Shown piece after piece: positions 41,872 through 49,913 of a DNA stretch of 64,000 bases; positions within the stretch are counted from its first letter, which is position 1; each line of letters begins with the position of its first letter. The translations under genes were made by a program, and so were the position numbers. The stretch is taken from assembly GCA_965198915.1 (NCBI GenBank), contig CBDAQC010000002.1, forward strand, positions 1,488,001 to 1,552,000, written 5' to 3'. Below the pieces are notes generated by a model, which saw nothing but the letters and a program-made list of their open reading frames with translations, made no database searches and was not told where the DNA came from. The stretch comes from BOG-908 sp965198915. Its GTDB lineage: Bacteria > Pseudomonadota > Alphaproteobacteria > Acetobacterales > Acetobacteraceae.

Positions 41872-42373
41872 ACGCGGCCAGTCCGCCACGGGAGACAACC
41901 GCACGAAGGTGGAGCGGATATCCGACCGGGAACTCGTCGTCACGCGAACCCTGGCCGCCCCCGTACGCCTCGTCTTCGAGGCATGGACCAGGCCGGAGCT
42001 GTTCCAACGATGGTGGATACCGAAATCGTCCGGCCTCACCCTTGTTTCCTGCGAGGCGGACATTCGCACCGGGGGCACCTACCGTCTGCTGATCGGCCAT
42101 CCCGCCTCGGAACAGCCGAGGGCGTTCTTCGGCCGCTACATCGAAGTATCGCCGCACGCGCGCCTGGTCTGGACCAATGACGAAGCCGAGGAGGGTGCCG
42201 TCACCACCGTGACCTTTGAGGAAACCAGCGGCGAGACAAAGGTCACCGTGCACGAACGCTATCCGTCGAAACAGGCGCTCGACGACGCCATGGCCTCCGG
42301 AAGCACAACCGGCTGGACCGAGCAGTTCGACCAGCTAGATGGCCTCGTCGCCAATCCCGATGCGAAAGTCTGA
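41858..42373 (+). CDS. SRPBCC (AHSA1-like) protein
   Basis: ATG at 41858, 171 residues. The START-like helix-grip fold is recognised from LVVTRTLAAPVRLVFEAWTRPELFQRWWIPK, FGRYIEVSPHARLVWTND and TTVTFEETSGETKVTVHERYP, and the C-terminal helix GWTEQFDQLDGLV. Members bind hydrophobic ligands; the ligand is unknown. It overlaps an ArsR gene and is followed by a YdeI-type gene, a recurrent bacterial arrangement thought to respond to a small molecule. Confidence 0.88.
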   Translation: MNADERGQSATGDNRTKVERISDRELVVTRTLAAPVRLVFEAWTRPELFQRWWIPKSSGLTLVSCEADIRTGGTYRLLIGHPASEQPRAFFGRYIEVSPHARLVWTNDEAEEGAVTTVTFEETSGETKVTVHERYPSKQALDDAMASGSTTGWTEQFDQLDGLVANPDAKV

Positions 42374-42673
42374 CCTGCCGCAGCCCATCGGCGCCGATGC
42401 AGTCCGCCCTGCACCACCGACTTGTCCTCGCAAGCCGGCCTCGCCCATCAAACGCCGTCCTCCACACGGCCCCATGTCGCCGCTTCCACAAACGTCGCAG
42501 TCCGCGCAGGCCACCAATCGCCTGCCACGTCCTGCATCTCGCCGGCACGCAAGCGAGGCCACAACGTGCAAACCGATTCGCCTGATGAATTGGAAGGCGC
42601 GGCACCCGGCCCTTGCATCTACCGCCTGAAAAAGCCGAGTATCCCTCAGCGAAATACCTGGCGGGACCGGAGG
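42374..42673. other. Intergenic stretch within the ArsR operon
   Basis: Open frames run through on both strands, but residues are Arg/Ser/Pro-rich without pattern. The frame in phase with the YdeI-like gene could be read as an N-terminal extension, but no conserved sequence appears until ATG 42674. Confidence 0.4.
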
Positions 42674-42952
42674 ATGACCGAGAACGAAAGTATCGCCGGT
42701 GGCGTAGCCCACGACTTGCCGTCCGACCTGGCAACGGCGCTGACCGCAAGCCCAGCGGCGCTGGCCACCTGGCAGGACCTCACGCCGATCGCCCGCAACG
42801 AATGGATATGCTGGATCGAGACCGCAAAGAAGTCGGAGACGAGGTCCAAGCGCATCAACTGGGGTTGCGAGAACCTGCAGGACGGCAAACGCCGTCCGTG
42901 CTGCTGGCCCGGCTGCCCTCACCGCCAGCGACTCAAACTATCTGCGGGTTGA
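42674..42952 (+). CDS. YdeI/OmpD-associated-type small protein
   Basis: ATG at 42674 gives 92 residues. The pattern LPSDLATALTASPAALATWQDLTPIARNEWICWIETAKKSETRSKRI matches the short YdeI/OmdA domain, with the usual acidic start, a central Arg-x-E-x-x-x-W-I segment and a basic end. This family is linked to stress or bacteriocin resistance in enterobacteria. The tail (GKRRPCCWPGCPHR) has three cysteines that are not part of the family. The site GGAGG touches the start codon, so the true start could be slightly different. Confidence 0.7.
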   Translation: MTENESIAGGVAHDLPSDLATALTASPAALATWQDLTPIARNEWICWIETAKKSETRSKRINWGCENLQDGKRRPCCWPGCPHRQRLKLSAG

Positions 42953-43513
42953 ACACCGCGCCATCCACCTTCCCGCACGGCCGCGCGTCACCGCCATACA
43001 GCGCGCCTTTGAACCCGGCACCGTGACTTGGCTGAAGTTGCGTAAAAGGAACATCCAAGCCAGGACCGAAATGGCCAGCGCAGAGACAACCGATGAACCA
43101 AACCCGCTGCCCAGCGTCTCATCTCACCGACGTGGCACCGATCACGCTTCTGCAAGCGCCAGGGCAACGCCGCCTCGGCGTGCAAAGCCGTCCTGTCGAA
43201 AAGCAGCATTGCGCTGTCCTGCGCGCGCACGAGACGCATTATCTCGGCGTCCCAAACTGACAGCCTGGGCCCCGCGCTCCATCAACCGCGCGCCGTCTGC
43301 TTGACGATCCGGCATAAATCCGCCGAGCTCCCCCAACTCATCCCCCCGATCAACCCAAAATCATCATCTGCGACACGCCACTCTCCCTCAGCGAACACGC
43401 CGTCATCCCCCCGGCCACGCGCGCCCACACACCCCTACTCCTGTCCCCCAACCGCGCCCCGCAATAAACAAGACCTTGCCTTCCCCACCCCGCCTGCTAC
43501 CCACCCCCGCCAC
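42953..43513. other. Intergenic stretch without a firm gene
   Basis: Between the YdeI-like gene and epmB. Frames at 42988-43239 and 43142-43336 on the minus strand and the upstream extension of epmB on the plus strand are compositionally biased and unrecognised. Nothing else was seen; the epmB promoter should lie near the right end. Confidence 0.35.
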
Positions 43514-44563
43514 ATGCCAGACGGTACGCTCAGAACCCCCGACTCCCTCATCCACGCCGGCCTGCTCCCGGACTCCGACCGCGAAGCCCTCGCCCGCATC
43601 GCCGCGCGCTACGCCATCGCCGTCCCCCCCGCCTTCGCCCGCCTCATCACCCACCCGGACGACCCGATCGCCCGCCAGGTCCTCCCCCACGCCGATGAAC
43701 TGCACACCGCCCCCCACGAACACGCAGACCCCATCGGCGACGAAACCCACGCCCCAATCCGCGGCGTCGTCCACCGCTACCCGGACCGCGTGCTCATCAA
43801 ACCCCTCCTCGTCTGCCCCCTCTACTGCCGCTTCTGCTTCCGCCGCGAACAGGTGGGCCCCGACGGCGGCCTACTCACCCAGGCCGAACTGGAAGCCGCC
43901 ATCGCCTACGTCCAATCCCGCCCCGCCATACGCGAAGTCATCCTCACCGGCGGCGACCCCCTGCTACTCTCCCCCCGCCGCCTCGCCTGGCTCACGGCCG
44001 AACTGGCCGCCATCCCCCACGTCGAGCTGCTGCGCATCCACACCCGCGTCCCCACGGCCGACCCAGCCCGCGTCACCCCCACCCTCGCCGCCGCGCTCGC
44101 CAGCGAAACCCCCATCTGGCTCGTCCTGCACGCCAACCACGCCAGCGAGTTCACCCCCGAAGCCGCCGCCGCCATCCGCCGCCTCCAATCCCAAGCCATC
44201 CCCGTCCTCGGCCAGTCCGTCCTCCTCCGCGGCGTCAACGACACGCCGGACGCGCTCGAGGCCCTCTTCCGCGCCATGCTCCGCCACCGCATCAAGCCGT
44301 ACTACCTGCACCAGCTAGACCCCGCCCCAGGCACCGCCCGCTTCCACGTCCCCATCGCCGAAGGCCAGGCCCTGCTGGCCGCCCTGCGCGGCCGCGTCAC
44401 CGGCCTCGCCTGGCCCACCTACGTGCTGGACATCGAAGGCGGCCACGGCAAGGTCCCCATCGGCCCCACCTACCTGGACGGCGCCACCCACGTGCGAGAC
44501 CCCCTGGGCCGCACCCACGCGCTTGCCGCCCCCATGCTTGTCGGCGCGGCGCCCAGCCGTTAG
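43514..44563 (+). CDS. epmB: EF-P beta-lysylation protein, lysine 2,3-aminomutase-like
   Basis: ATG at 43514, 349 residues; an open frame runs 213 bp further up but is Pro-rich filler. The radical SAM cluster motif is CPLYCRFCFR near residue 100. Landmarks IREVILTGGDPLLL, LRIHTRVPTADP and KPYYLHQLDPAPGTARFHVP match the lysine 2,3-aminomutase family, and the length is that of EpmB. The enzyme converts (S)-lysine to (R)-beta-lysine, which EpmA then joins to EF-P. The efp gene starts 44 bp downstream, so the two form an operon. Confidence 0.92.
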   Translation: MPDGTLRTPDSLIHAGLLPDSDREALARIAARYAIAVPPAFARLITHPDDPIARQVLPHADELHTAPHEHADPIGDETHAPIRGVVHRYPDRVLIKPLLVCPLYCRFCFRREQVGPDGGLLTQAELEAAIAYVQSRPAIREVILTGGDPLLLSPRRLAWLTAELAAIPHVELLRIHTRVPTADPARVTPTLAAALASETPIWLVLHANHASEFTPEAAAAIRRLQSQAIPVLGQSVLLRGVNDTPDALEALFRAMLRHRIKPYYLHQLDPAPGTARFHVPIAEGQALLAALRGRVTGLAWPTYVLDIEGGHGKVPIGPTYLDGATHVRDPLGRTHALAAPMLVGAAPSR

Positions 44564-44607
44564 ACAGCCCGCCACCCTACCAGCCCCAAAACAAGAGTCC
44601 GCCACCC

Positions 44608-45174
44608 ATGAAGCAGCAGGCCAACCTCATCCGCGCCGGCCAGGTGATCGAGCATGACGGCCGCCGCTGGACCGTGCTCAAGCAGCAGATCATCACCCCC
44701 GGCAAAGGCGGCGCCTTCATCCAGGTGGAAATGCGCGACCTCAAAACCGGCAACAAGACCAACGAACGCTGGCGCACCGCCGACACCGTCGAACGCCTCG
44801 TCACCGACAACAAGGACTTCACCTACTCCTACACGGACGGCGACAACATCGTCCTGATGGACCCCGAAACCTTTGAACAGACCATCATCCCGATGGCGAT
44901 CCTCGGCGACCAGGCGCCCTTCCTGCAGGACAACATGACCATCGACGTGGACCTCGTCGAAGGCGAACCCGTGGGCGCCCACCTCCCCCAGATGGTCACG
45001 CTCGAAATCGTCGAAGCCGACCCCGTCGTCAAAGGCCAGACCGCCAGCTCCAGCTACAAGCCCGCCAAACTCTCCAACGGCGTCAAAACCCTCGTCCCCC
45101 CCTTCGTCGAAGCCGGCGAACGCGTCGTCGTCCGCACCGAGGACGGCAGCTACGTGGAGCGCGCGAAAAGCTAG
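44608..45174 (+). CDS. efp: Elongation factor P
   Basis: ATG at 44608, 188 residues, the usual length. The three beta-barrel domains are intact. The loop that reaches the peptidyl transferase centre reads ITPGKGGAFIQ, with the modified lysine at position 33. EF-P rescues ribosomes stalled at consecutive prolines. The lysine together with EpmA and EpmB in the same window argues that this EF-P is beta-lysylated. The organism's own proteins contain many proline runs. Confidence 0.95.
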   Translation: MKQQANLIRAGQVIEHDGRRWTVLKQQIITPGKGGAFIQVEMRDLKTGNKTNERWRTADTVERLVTDNKDFTYSYTDGDNIVLMDPETFEQTIIPMAILGDQAPFLQDNMTIDVDLVEGEPVGAHLPQMVTLEIVEADPVVKGQTASSSYKPAKLSNGVKTLVPPFVEAGERVVVRTEDGSYVERAKS

Positions 45175-45206
45175 CGACCAGGCTGGTCCGAGTTTATGAT
45201 AAAAAC

Positions 45207-45392
45207 ATGGACCAGCACGAAGACCTGCGCCCGGAGACGGTCACTTTCACCGAAGCCGAGATCGCCGGCATCGAGGCAGCACGAGCGGACTACAAGGCCC
45301 GCGGCGGCATCCCGTTCAAGGAATCCGTCGCATGGCTCGACAGCCTCGAGACCGACAATCCATTGCCGAAACCTCAGCCCCGAAAAGACTGA
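45207..45392 (+). CDS. Small antitoxin-like protein
   Basis: ATG at 45207, 61 residues. The sequence FTEAEIAGIEAARADYKARGGIPFKESVAWLDSLETDNP has the form of ParD-type or related antitoxins: an acidic helix followed by a Pro/Lys-rich end. No clear ribbon-helix-helix motif is visible, and it could be only the toxin-binding half. The toxin-like gene begins 6 bp after its stop. Confidence 0.65.
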   Translation: MDQHEDLRPETVTFTEAEIAGIEAARADYKARGGIPFKESVAWLDSLETDNPLPKPQPRKD

Positions 45393-45398
45393 CCGGCG

Positions 45399-45701
45399 TT
45401 GACGCGGAGGGTAGTCCTTACCCTTCCTGCGCAAGACGACCTCGAGCGCACGAGAGCGTGGCTCCTTCAACCAGGTTCAGGGCCACGCGCGCGCACGCGC
45501 CTCAGAAACCTTGAGGCCCAGATCATCGCGCTAGGTGACTTTCCGTTCGCCAGCACGCCCCGCCCGTCGTCCGGATTACGCCTCCTGATCGTCGAGCGGC
45601 ACAGAGTGCTATACGAAATCAACCCGGAGGCGGCGGACGAAGCCACCATGGGCGACGTCATCGTCCTGCGCATCTTCGGCCCCGGCCAATCCGCCCCCTA
45701 G
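45399..45701 (+). CDS. RelE/ParE family toxin-like protein
   Basis: TTG at 45399, 100 residues. VVLTLPAQDDLERTRAWLL opens like a ParE toxin, and LRLLIVERHRVLYEINPEAADEATMGDVIVLRIFGPGQ closes with the usual lR.L......RvLYri...vvvlRIfg pattern. ParE toxins poison gyrase, RelE toxins cut mRNA on the ribosome; the sequence better fits ParE. It lies between efp and suhB, which are often adjacent in alphaproteobacteria, so it may be a later insertion. Confidence 0.75.
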   Translation: MTRRVVLTLPAQDDLERTRAWLLQPGSGPRARTRLRNLEAQIIALGDFPFASTPRPSSGLRLLIVERHRVLYEINPEAADEATMGDVIVLRIFGPGQSAP

Positions 45702-45716
45702 AAAGCACCCACCCCC

Positions 45717-46556
45717 ATGGCCCTACGCCTCTCCCCCCACATGACCATCATGCAGAACGCGGCCCAGAAAGCCTCCAAACGCCTGCTGCGCGACTTCAAC
45801 GAAGTCGAACAGCTCCAGGTCAGCATCAAAGGCCCGTCGGACTTCGTCTCCCAGGCAGACCTCCGCGCCGAATCCACCCTGCGCGAGGAACTCACGAAAG
45901 CCCGCCCCGGCTACGCCTTCCTCATGGAAGAATCCGGCGCGTCCGGCGGCGACAACTGGACCTGGCGCTGGGTCATCGACCCGCTGGACGGCACCACCAA
46001 CTTCCTCCACGGCATCCCTCACTGGGCCATCAGCATGGCCCTGCAGCGCCGCACCCCGGACGGCGCCACCGAGATCGCCGCCGGCATGATCTACAACCCC
46101 GCCGGCAACGAAATGTTCTGGGCCGAACGCGGCGCCGGCGCCTACCTCAACGAACGCCGCCTCCGCGTCTCCGCCCGCCGGGACCTCGCCGACGCCCTCT
46201 TCGCAACCGGCATCCCCTTCGCCGCCGTCACCCCCCGCAACCGCCTGGCCTTCGCCCGCACGCTCGCCGCCCTGATGCCCGCCACCGCCGGCATCCGCCG
46301 CTTCGGCAGCGCCGCACTGGACCTCGCCTGGGTCGCCGCCGGCCGCTACGACGGCTACTGGGAACTCGGCCTCAAACCCTGGGACTGCGCGGCCGGCCTG
46401 CTCATCGTCCGCGAAGCCGGCGGCACCGTCACGGACCCCGCCGGCGCCGAATTCACCGTCAGCGACGGCCCCGACAACAACGTCGTGGCCGGCAACGCAC
46501 ACCTGCACGCAAAACTCCGCGAACTGGTGGCCGACGGTGTAGCCGCCGCTGCCTGA
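45717..46556 (+). CDS. suhB: Inositol monophosphatase family protein
   Basis: ATG at 45717, 279 residues. Metal and catalytic motifs are present: Glu in FLMEESG, WVIDPLDGTTNFLHGIP and, near the C terminus, LKPWDCAAGLLIVREAGG. SuhB-type enzymes hydrolyse inositol-1-phosphate in vitro; in bacteria SuhB also acts in rRNA transcription. Other possible substrates are sugar or nucleotide phosphates of the CysQ type, but the motifs fit SuhB better. Confidence 0.85.
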   Translation: MALRLSPHMTIMQNAAQKASKRLLRDFNEVEQLQVSIKGPSDFVSQADLRAESTLREELTKARPGYAFLMEESGASGGDNWTWRWVIDPLDGTTNFLHGIPHWAISMALQRRTPDGATEIAAGMIYNPAGNEMFWAERGAGAYLNERRLRVSARRDLADALFATGIPFAAVTPRNRLAFARTLAALMPATAGIRRFGSAALDLAWVAAGRYDGYWELGLKPWDCAAGLLIVREAGGTVTDPAGAEFTVSDGPDNNVVAGNAHLHAKLRELVADGVAAAA

Positions 46557-46559
46557 CCC

Positions 46560-46720
46560 CATATCCGCCGCACCCGCCCCGGAACGCCAGCGCCAATCAA
46601 AACCGGGTGCGCCAGCGCCAACCTGACCCCGGCGCCAGCGCCAACCGCCAACCGCCACCCGGCGCACCAGCGCCACACCAACCCCGGCGCCCTGGCGCCA
46701 CACAGGATCGCCGCGCCGCA
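46560..46720 (+). repeat. Direct repeats of GCGCCAGCGCCAA type
   Basis: The block between suhB and the next gene repeats GCGCCAGCGCCAA and CCCCGGCGCC several times with small changes. It may be slipped-strand expansion; no gene is evident. Confidence 0.45.
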
Positions 46721-47134
46721 ATGACCCTGCCCGTCCCCCTCCCCGACTGGATGCCCTGGTGGCTGCAGCTCATCGTCGTCACCGCCGCCCTGCTCGCCGG
46801 CCTCGCCCTCCTGGTCATGCCCTTCAGCGTCTTCGGCCTGAAATCCCGCCTGGACACCATCGAAGCCCGCCTGGACGACATCCAGTCAGACCTCCGAACC
46901 CTAACCCAACGCCTCCCCGAACCCGCCCGCACCCCCTACGACACCCCCGCCCTCCTGCGCGCCGCCACCACCCCGCGCGAAACCCTGCCACCCCCGCCCC
47001 CGCCAATCCCCCCCGCCACCTGGCAAGCCGACCCACCCCCCCGCGAACTACGCAGCCCAACCCTACGCGCCGCCACCCGCCTCGGCGACGCCGCCCGCGA
47101 ACGCGCGGAGCCGCGTCTGGGGCGGCCTCGGTAG
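46721..47134 (+). CDS. Membrane-anchored protein with Pro-rich tail
   Basis: ATG at 46721, 137 residues. One N-terminal membrane segment (WLQLIVVTAALLAGLALLVMPFSVFGL), then a short coiled coil (SRLDTIEARLDDIQSDLRTLTQRL) and a Pro/Arg-rich tail containing PPPPPPIPP. Function unknown. The gene runs up to a repeat arm whose left edge follows the stop. Confidence 0.65.
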   Translation: MTLPVPLPDWMPWWLQLIVVTAALLAGLALLVMPFSVFGLKSRLDTIEARLDDIQSDLRTLTQRLPEPARTPYDTPALLRAATTPRETLPPPPPPIPPATWQADPPPRELRSPTLRAATRLGDAARERAEPRLGRPR

Positions 47135-47136
47135 GA

Positions 47137-47200
47137 AGGAAGAAAGCAAGGCCTTCTTTTTTGAAAAAAAGAAGCAAAAAACTTTTGCTCCGCTGTCGCC
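47137..47200. repeat. Composite palindromic repeat, single left arm
   Basis: GGCCTTCTTTTTTGAAAAAA AGAAGCAAAAAACTTTTGCT then CCGCTGTCGCCGACA. The expected right arm is missing; instead, an AT-richer segment with the two-gene cassette begins. Confidence 0.85.
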
Positions 47201-47456
47201 GACACGACAATAAGGTGCGCACTTCCAATCTGCGCCTGAGATAGTCAGAACAACTTCCATAACGTTGGGCTACGGGATCGCGCTACGTTTGAATAACATG
47301 TTGCTGGCTTCCGCTGGGTTGACTTTGAGCTCTTGCAGCTTTGGCGTGTTAGGAAGTTACGCGGTCAAAACTTGAGCGTCTTGAAGATCGTGGCCAGCCT
47401 GCTCTGCGGGGTGCACTCGGCCCGGAAGGGGGCTTACTGATTACCGATGGACTCAC
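47201..47456. other. AT-richer stretch without a gene at the cassette's edge
   Basis: Base composition falls sharply after the repeat arm. No open frame of note. It may hold the 3' untranslated end and terminator of the minus-strand cassette and the junction with the host chromosome. Confidence 0.4.
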
Positions 47457-48104
47457 CTACCAAGGTTTGTTAATTGTGAGTTGAGTAGCCCGTAGCCAAA
47501 TCAAGAAGTCATCTGCAAAGTCCGTGACTGCTACCTGGCTTCCATTCTGCACGATCAAGCCGTGATTGATCAGGAAGTTAATCCAGCCGGGAAAGCCGTA
47601 GCCGATATAAACGTCAGGAAACCGTTTCTCATATTCGACGTAGAAATTGTAAGCTTCTTCAGAAGAGACAACGCGGCGAGCTCCAAGTTCGATTAGTACT
47701 TTTATCTGACTGCCGAAAATGCCGGCATATATAAAGCCAAACCGAGCCTCTAATCGAGCTTGGGCCAAATTTCTAACCAGAACATCTACAGGGTCCGCTG
47801 TGACTTGCTTGAGTTGCACATGTATTTCGCGTTCAAGCTTGCCGATTGCGGCAGTGCGGCCCAGACCAGGGATCTCTTTAAGTTCGATACCGTCAGGGCT
47901 ACCAACTTTAGCTAGTTCAGCTGCTTGCTGTTGCTGCTCCGCCGCATCCAATTCAAGAATTCCGACCCCTGGAACTGTGAACTTAAGCTTTCCGGGTGTG
48001 ATTCTTTCAAAAAAAGCCTTTGCCTCGGTTTTAAACCATAAAGCAATAACTACTGCCGCAACAGGCCAAGACAACACGGCCTTAACAATTTCAACTGACA
48101 ACAT
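47457..48104 (-). CDS. Membrane-anchored protein of the AT-rich cassette
   Basis: ATG at 48104, 215 residues. One membrane segment near the N terminus (IVKAVLSWPVAAVVIALWF), then a short beta-rich part (KLKFTVPGVGILELD), a Gln-rich helix (AAEQQQQAAELA) and a cytoplasmic C-terminal domain with QARLEARFGFIYAGIFGSQIKVL and GFPGWINFLINHGLIVQNG, which looks like a small helical or winged fold. Not recognised. It follows the HEPN-like gene by 22 bp on the same strand. Codon use is unlike its neighbours. Confidence 0.7.
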   Translation of the reverse strand: MLSVEIVKAVLSWPVAAVVIALWFKTEAKAFFERITPGKLKFTVPGVGILELDAAEQQQQAAELAKVGSPDGIELKEIPGLGRTAAIGKLEREIHVQLKQVTADPVDVLVRNLAQARLEARFGFIYAGIFGSQIKVLIELGARRVVSSEEAYNFYVEYEKRFPDVYIGYGFPGWINFLINHGLIVQNGSQVAVTDFADDFLIWLRATQLTINKPW

Positions 48105-48126
48105 CCTGAACCTTAAATACGGTTTG

Positions 48127-48846
48127 TTACCTTAGACGCCAAATATCCCGCATACAGGAAACATTACGAACTTGACTGACACGTCCCTGCTCTCTAGGGG
48201 GTGATACAGACGTCGGTTGCTTGCTTATGAGCAGGGAAAAGTCAGTCACTTCTTTCAGATCTGGAAATGCCTCGTTGTTATTCTCGCCCCAAAAGCCGAG
48301 ACAGTTCCAGTATGTCATATAAAGAAACTGATGATACTTCTCAAAGAAACTTGTGAGGCTTTCGCTTGTGCGCTGGTAAGTGACATGACCATTTGCCTTG
48401 TTTCGAATACCTCGAAACTCCCGAGCGAATTCGGGTGGAACACTTTCAGGGAAAGCGTCGATAGAGTTTTCCCATGATGGCGCGATGCCGCTAGTCACTG
48501 CGGTGCGTCTACCTGTAAGTACGCGCTGCGCGTTAGCTTGTATCCACGGGTCGGAGTCTTCCCACCGGATTTTCCGTGTGTCCATTCTCTCGCGCATCAT
48601 AGCCCCGAGCAAGAACTCATAGAAGTGGTGAACGAACCGCGCGTAAGCGTTATACGTCTTAAACGCCAACCATCGACTATCATAGCCGGCCGCTAAAGTA
48701 GCGCTCTCCTTTTCAACTATCGTTGCTTTGATCATGCCAGCACCGAAATTTGCAAATTCATTGAAAGCATCCTCGCAACGTAAAAATTCGTGTTTCAATG
48801 CAATGCAATGGTCGATGTCTATTTCGCTGCCTAGGGCAAACTTCAT
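48127..48846 (-). CDS. Hypothetical protein with HEPN-like motif
   Basis: ATG at 48846, 239 residues; a TTG 30 bp upstream is also possible. It is helical throughout with many aromatic residues. Around 148-154 the sequence IRNKANGHV gives R-N-x4-H, which fits the Rx4-6H catalytic motif of HEPN ribonucleases, including the usual Asn after Arg. Other parts (FVHHFYEFLLGAMMRER; FFEKYHQFLYMTYWNCLGFW) are consistent with the helix bundle. HEPN domains are common in toxin and antiphage systems. The assignment rests on one motif, so it is tentative. First gene of a two-gene AT-rich operon. Confidence 0.6.
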   Translation of the reverse strand: MKFALGSEIDIDHCIALKHEFLRCEDAFNEFANFGAGMIKATIVEKESATLAAGYDSRWLAFKTYNAYARFVHHFYEFLLGAMMRERMDTRKIRWEDSDPWIQANAQRVLTGRRTAVTSGIAPSWENSIDAFPESVPPEFAREFRGIRNKANGHVTYQRTSESLTSFFEKYHQFLYMTYWNCLGFWGENNNEAFPDLKEVTDFSLLISKQPTSVSPPREQGRVSQVRNVSCMRDIWRLR

Positions 48847-48973
48847 AGGCTCGCTCGGATTTTCAACTGTTTGCAACGAACCATACGTCTAACTTTCTTG
48901 TTGCCCACCTCCACCCCCATGTTCTACTCCTGTTCCCCCACACCGTCCATCACCCACCGTAAGGCCCACAACC

Positions 48974-49588
48974 CTGAACGCCATCTCCCCCCAGTCAGCC
49001 GCCGAGGACGCCGAACGCCGCGCGAACCACCTCGCCGTCTGCCAGGAGATCATCGAACTCGGCATGAAACTCACCCGAGCCGCCGCCCAGCGCGCGCTCG
49101 AGGCGCCCCAGGACCCAACCCCGCGCCCGAACCCCACTCCGCAAGACCCGGCACTGCCCCAGCCCCGCCCAAGGGACCCGAACCTGCCCTTCAACCGCGC
49201 GGCCACCATCGTCCTGCGCGCCGTCACCCTCTCCGCACAGCTCGCCGCCGGCGCCTTCACCCGCGCCCAGCCCGCCACCACCACCACCACACGCACCCAG
49301 TCGGACGCCGAGCTCCGGGAAATCGACGGTGTCGTCAACCGCTGCCTGCTCACCTCCGGCCTCGAACGCCTGGCCGAAGCCCACCCCAACCGCCAGGCCC
49401 TGATGGACAACATCGAGGACGCAGCCGACGAATCCCTCGCCGCCCACCCCGCAGACCCGCTGCCCGCCCACTTCATCCGCGCCTGCCGGATCCTCGGCCT
49501 CTCCCCCACGGACACCGCCCTGCCAGACCACCTGGCCGAGTTCCTGACCCCTGACGCACCCCCGCACGGTCCCGCCCCGGACGATTGA
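48974..49588 (+). CDS. Hypothetical protein conserved in related bacteria by character
   Basis: An unambiguous frame begins at ATG 49064 (174 residues), but coding-like sequence continues upstream (SAAEDAERRANHLAVCQEIIELGMKLTRAAAQRA) to a CTG at 48974 with AAGG upstream; the start is therefore uncertain. The N terminus is a charged helix, the middle is Pro-rich, and FNRAATIVLRAVTLSAQLAAGA then LREIDGVVNRCLLTSGLERL follow. No known domain. Soluble, with no signal peptide. High GC like the host, so it is outside the AT-rich cassette. Confidence 0.55.
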   Translation: MNAISPQSAAEDAERRANHLAVCQEIIELGMKLTRAAAQRALEAPQDPTPRPNPTPQDPALPQPRPRDPNLPFNRAATIVLRAVTLSAQLAAGAFTRAQPATTTTTRTQSDAELREIDGVVNRCLLTSGLERLAEAHPNRQALMDNIEDAADESLAAHPADPLPAHFIRACRILGLSPTDTALPDHLAEFLTPDAPPHGPAPDD

Positions 49589-49913
49589 TCCCCCGCCGCG
49601 GCGCCACAACGCACCAAATCCGCCCCGCCCAAACCCGCCCGCATCGGCAAGCACCGGAGCCTGGCCGCACGCGCCAAAAGCCCCATTGCCCCGAACCCGC
49701 ACCACCCGGCCGCCCCCCGCGCCCGCGCCAACCCCGCGCAGGCGCCGCCAACGCGCGCCCACCACCCGCCTGACGGCAGGCCAATAACCGCAATCGCACC
49801 GCGAAAAGACCCGCCCGCGAAACCACGCAAGCGTCATCGTGCAAGGCCGCAACAACAACGAACCCCGACGCCGCCGCTACACTTCAGTGGGCGTTCCGCA
49901 ACGGGAGAGCATC
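49589..49913. other. Intergenic stretch before the manganese catalase
   Basis: Pro/Ala/Arg-coding low-complexity DNA with no supportable gene. The last 40 bp hold the catalase ribosome site (GGGAG at about 49903). No repeat arm is present. Confidence 0.4.

Noticed and set aside
42243..42749. Arg-rich 168-codon minus-strand frame
   Set aside because: Antisense to the SRPBCC and YdeI-like genes; composition typical of a shadow frame in GC-rich DNA.
46607..46720. N-terminal extension of the Pro-rich membrane protein
   Set aside because: Consists of direct repeats giving Pro/Ala/Gln filler; ATG 46721 directly before the membrane segment is better.
49839..49913. GTG start upstream of the manganese catalase
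   Set aside because: Adds an Arg/Asn-rich stretch not expected in the family; TTG 49914 has a ribosome site and the normal N terminus.
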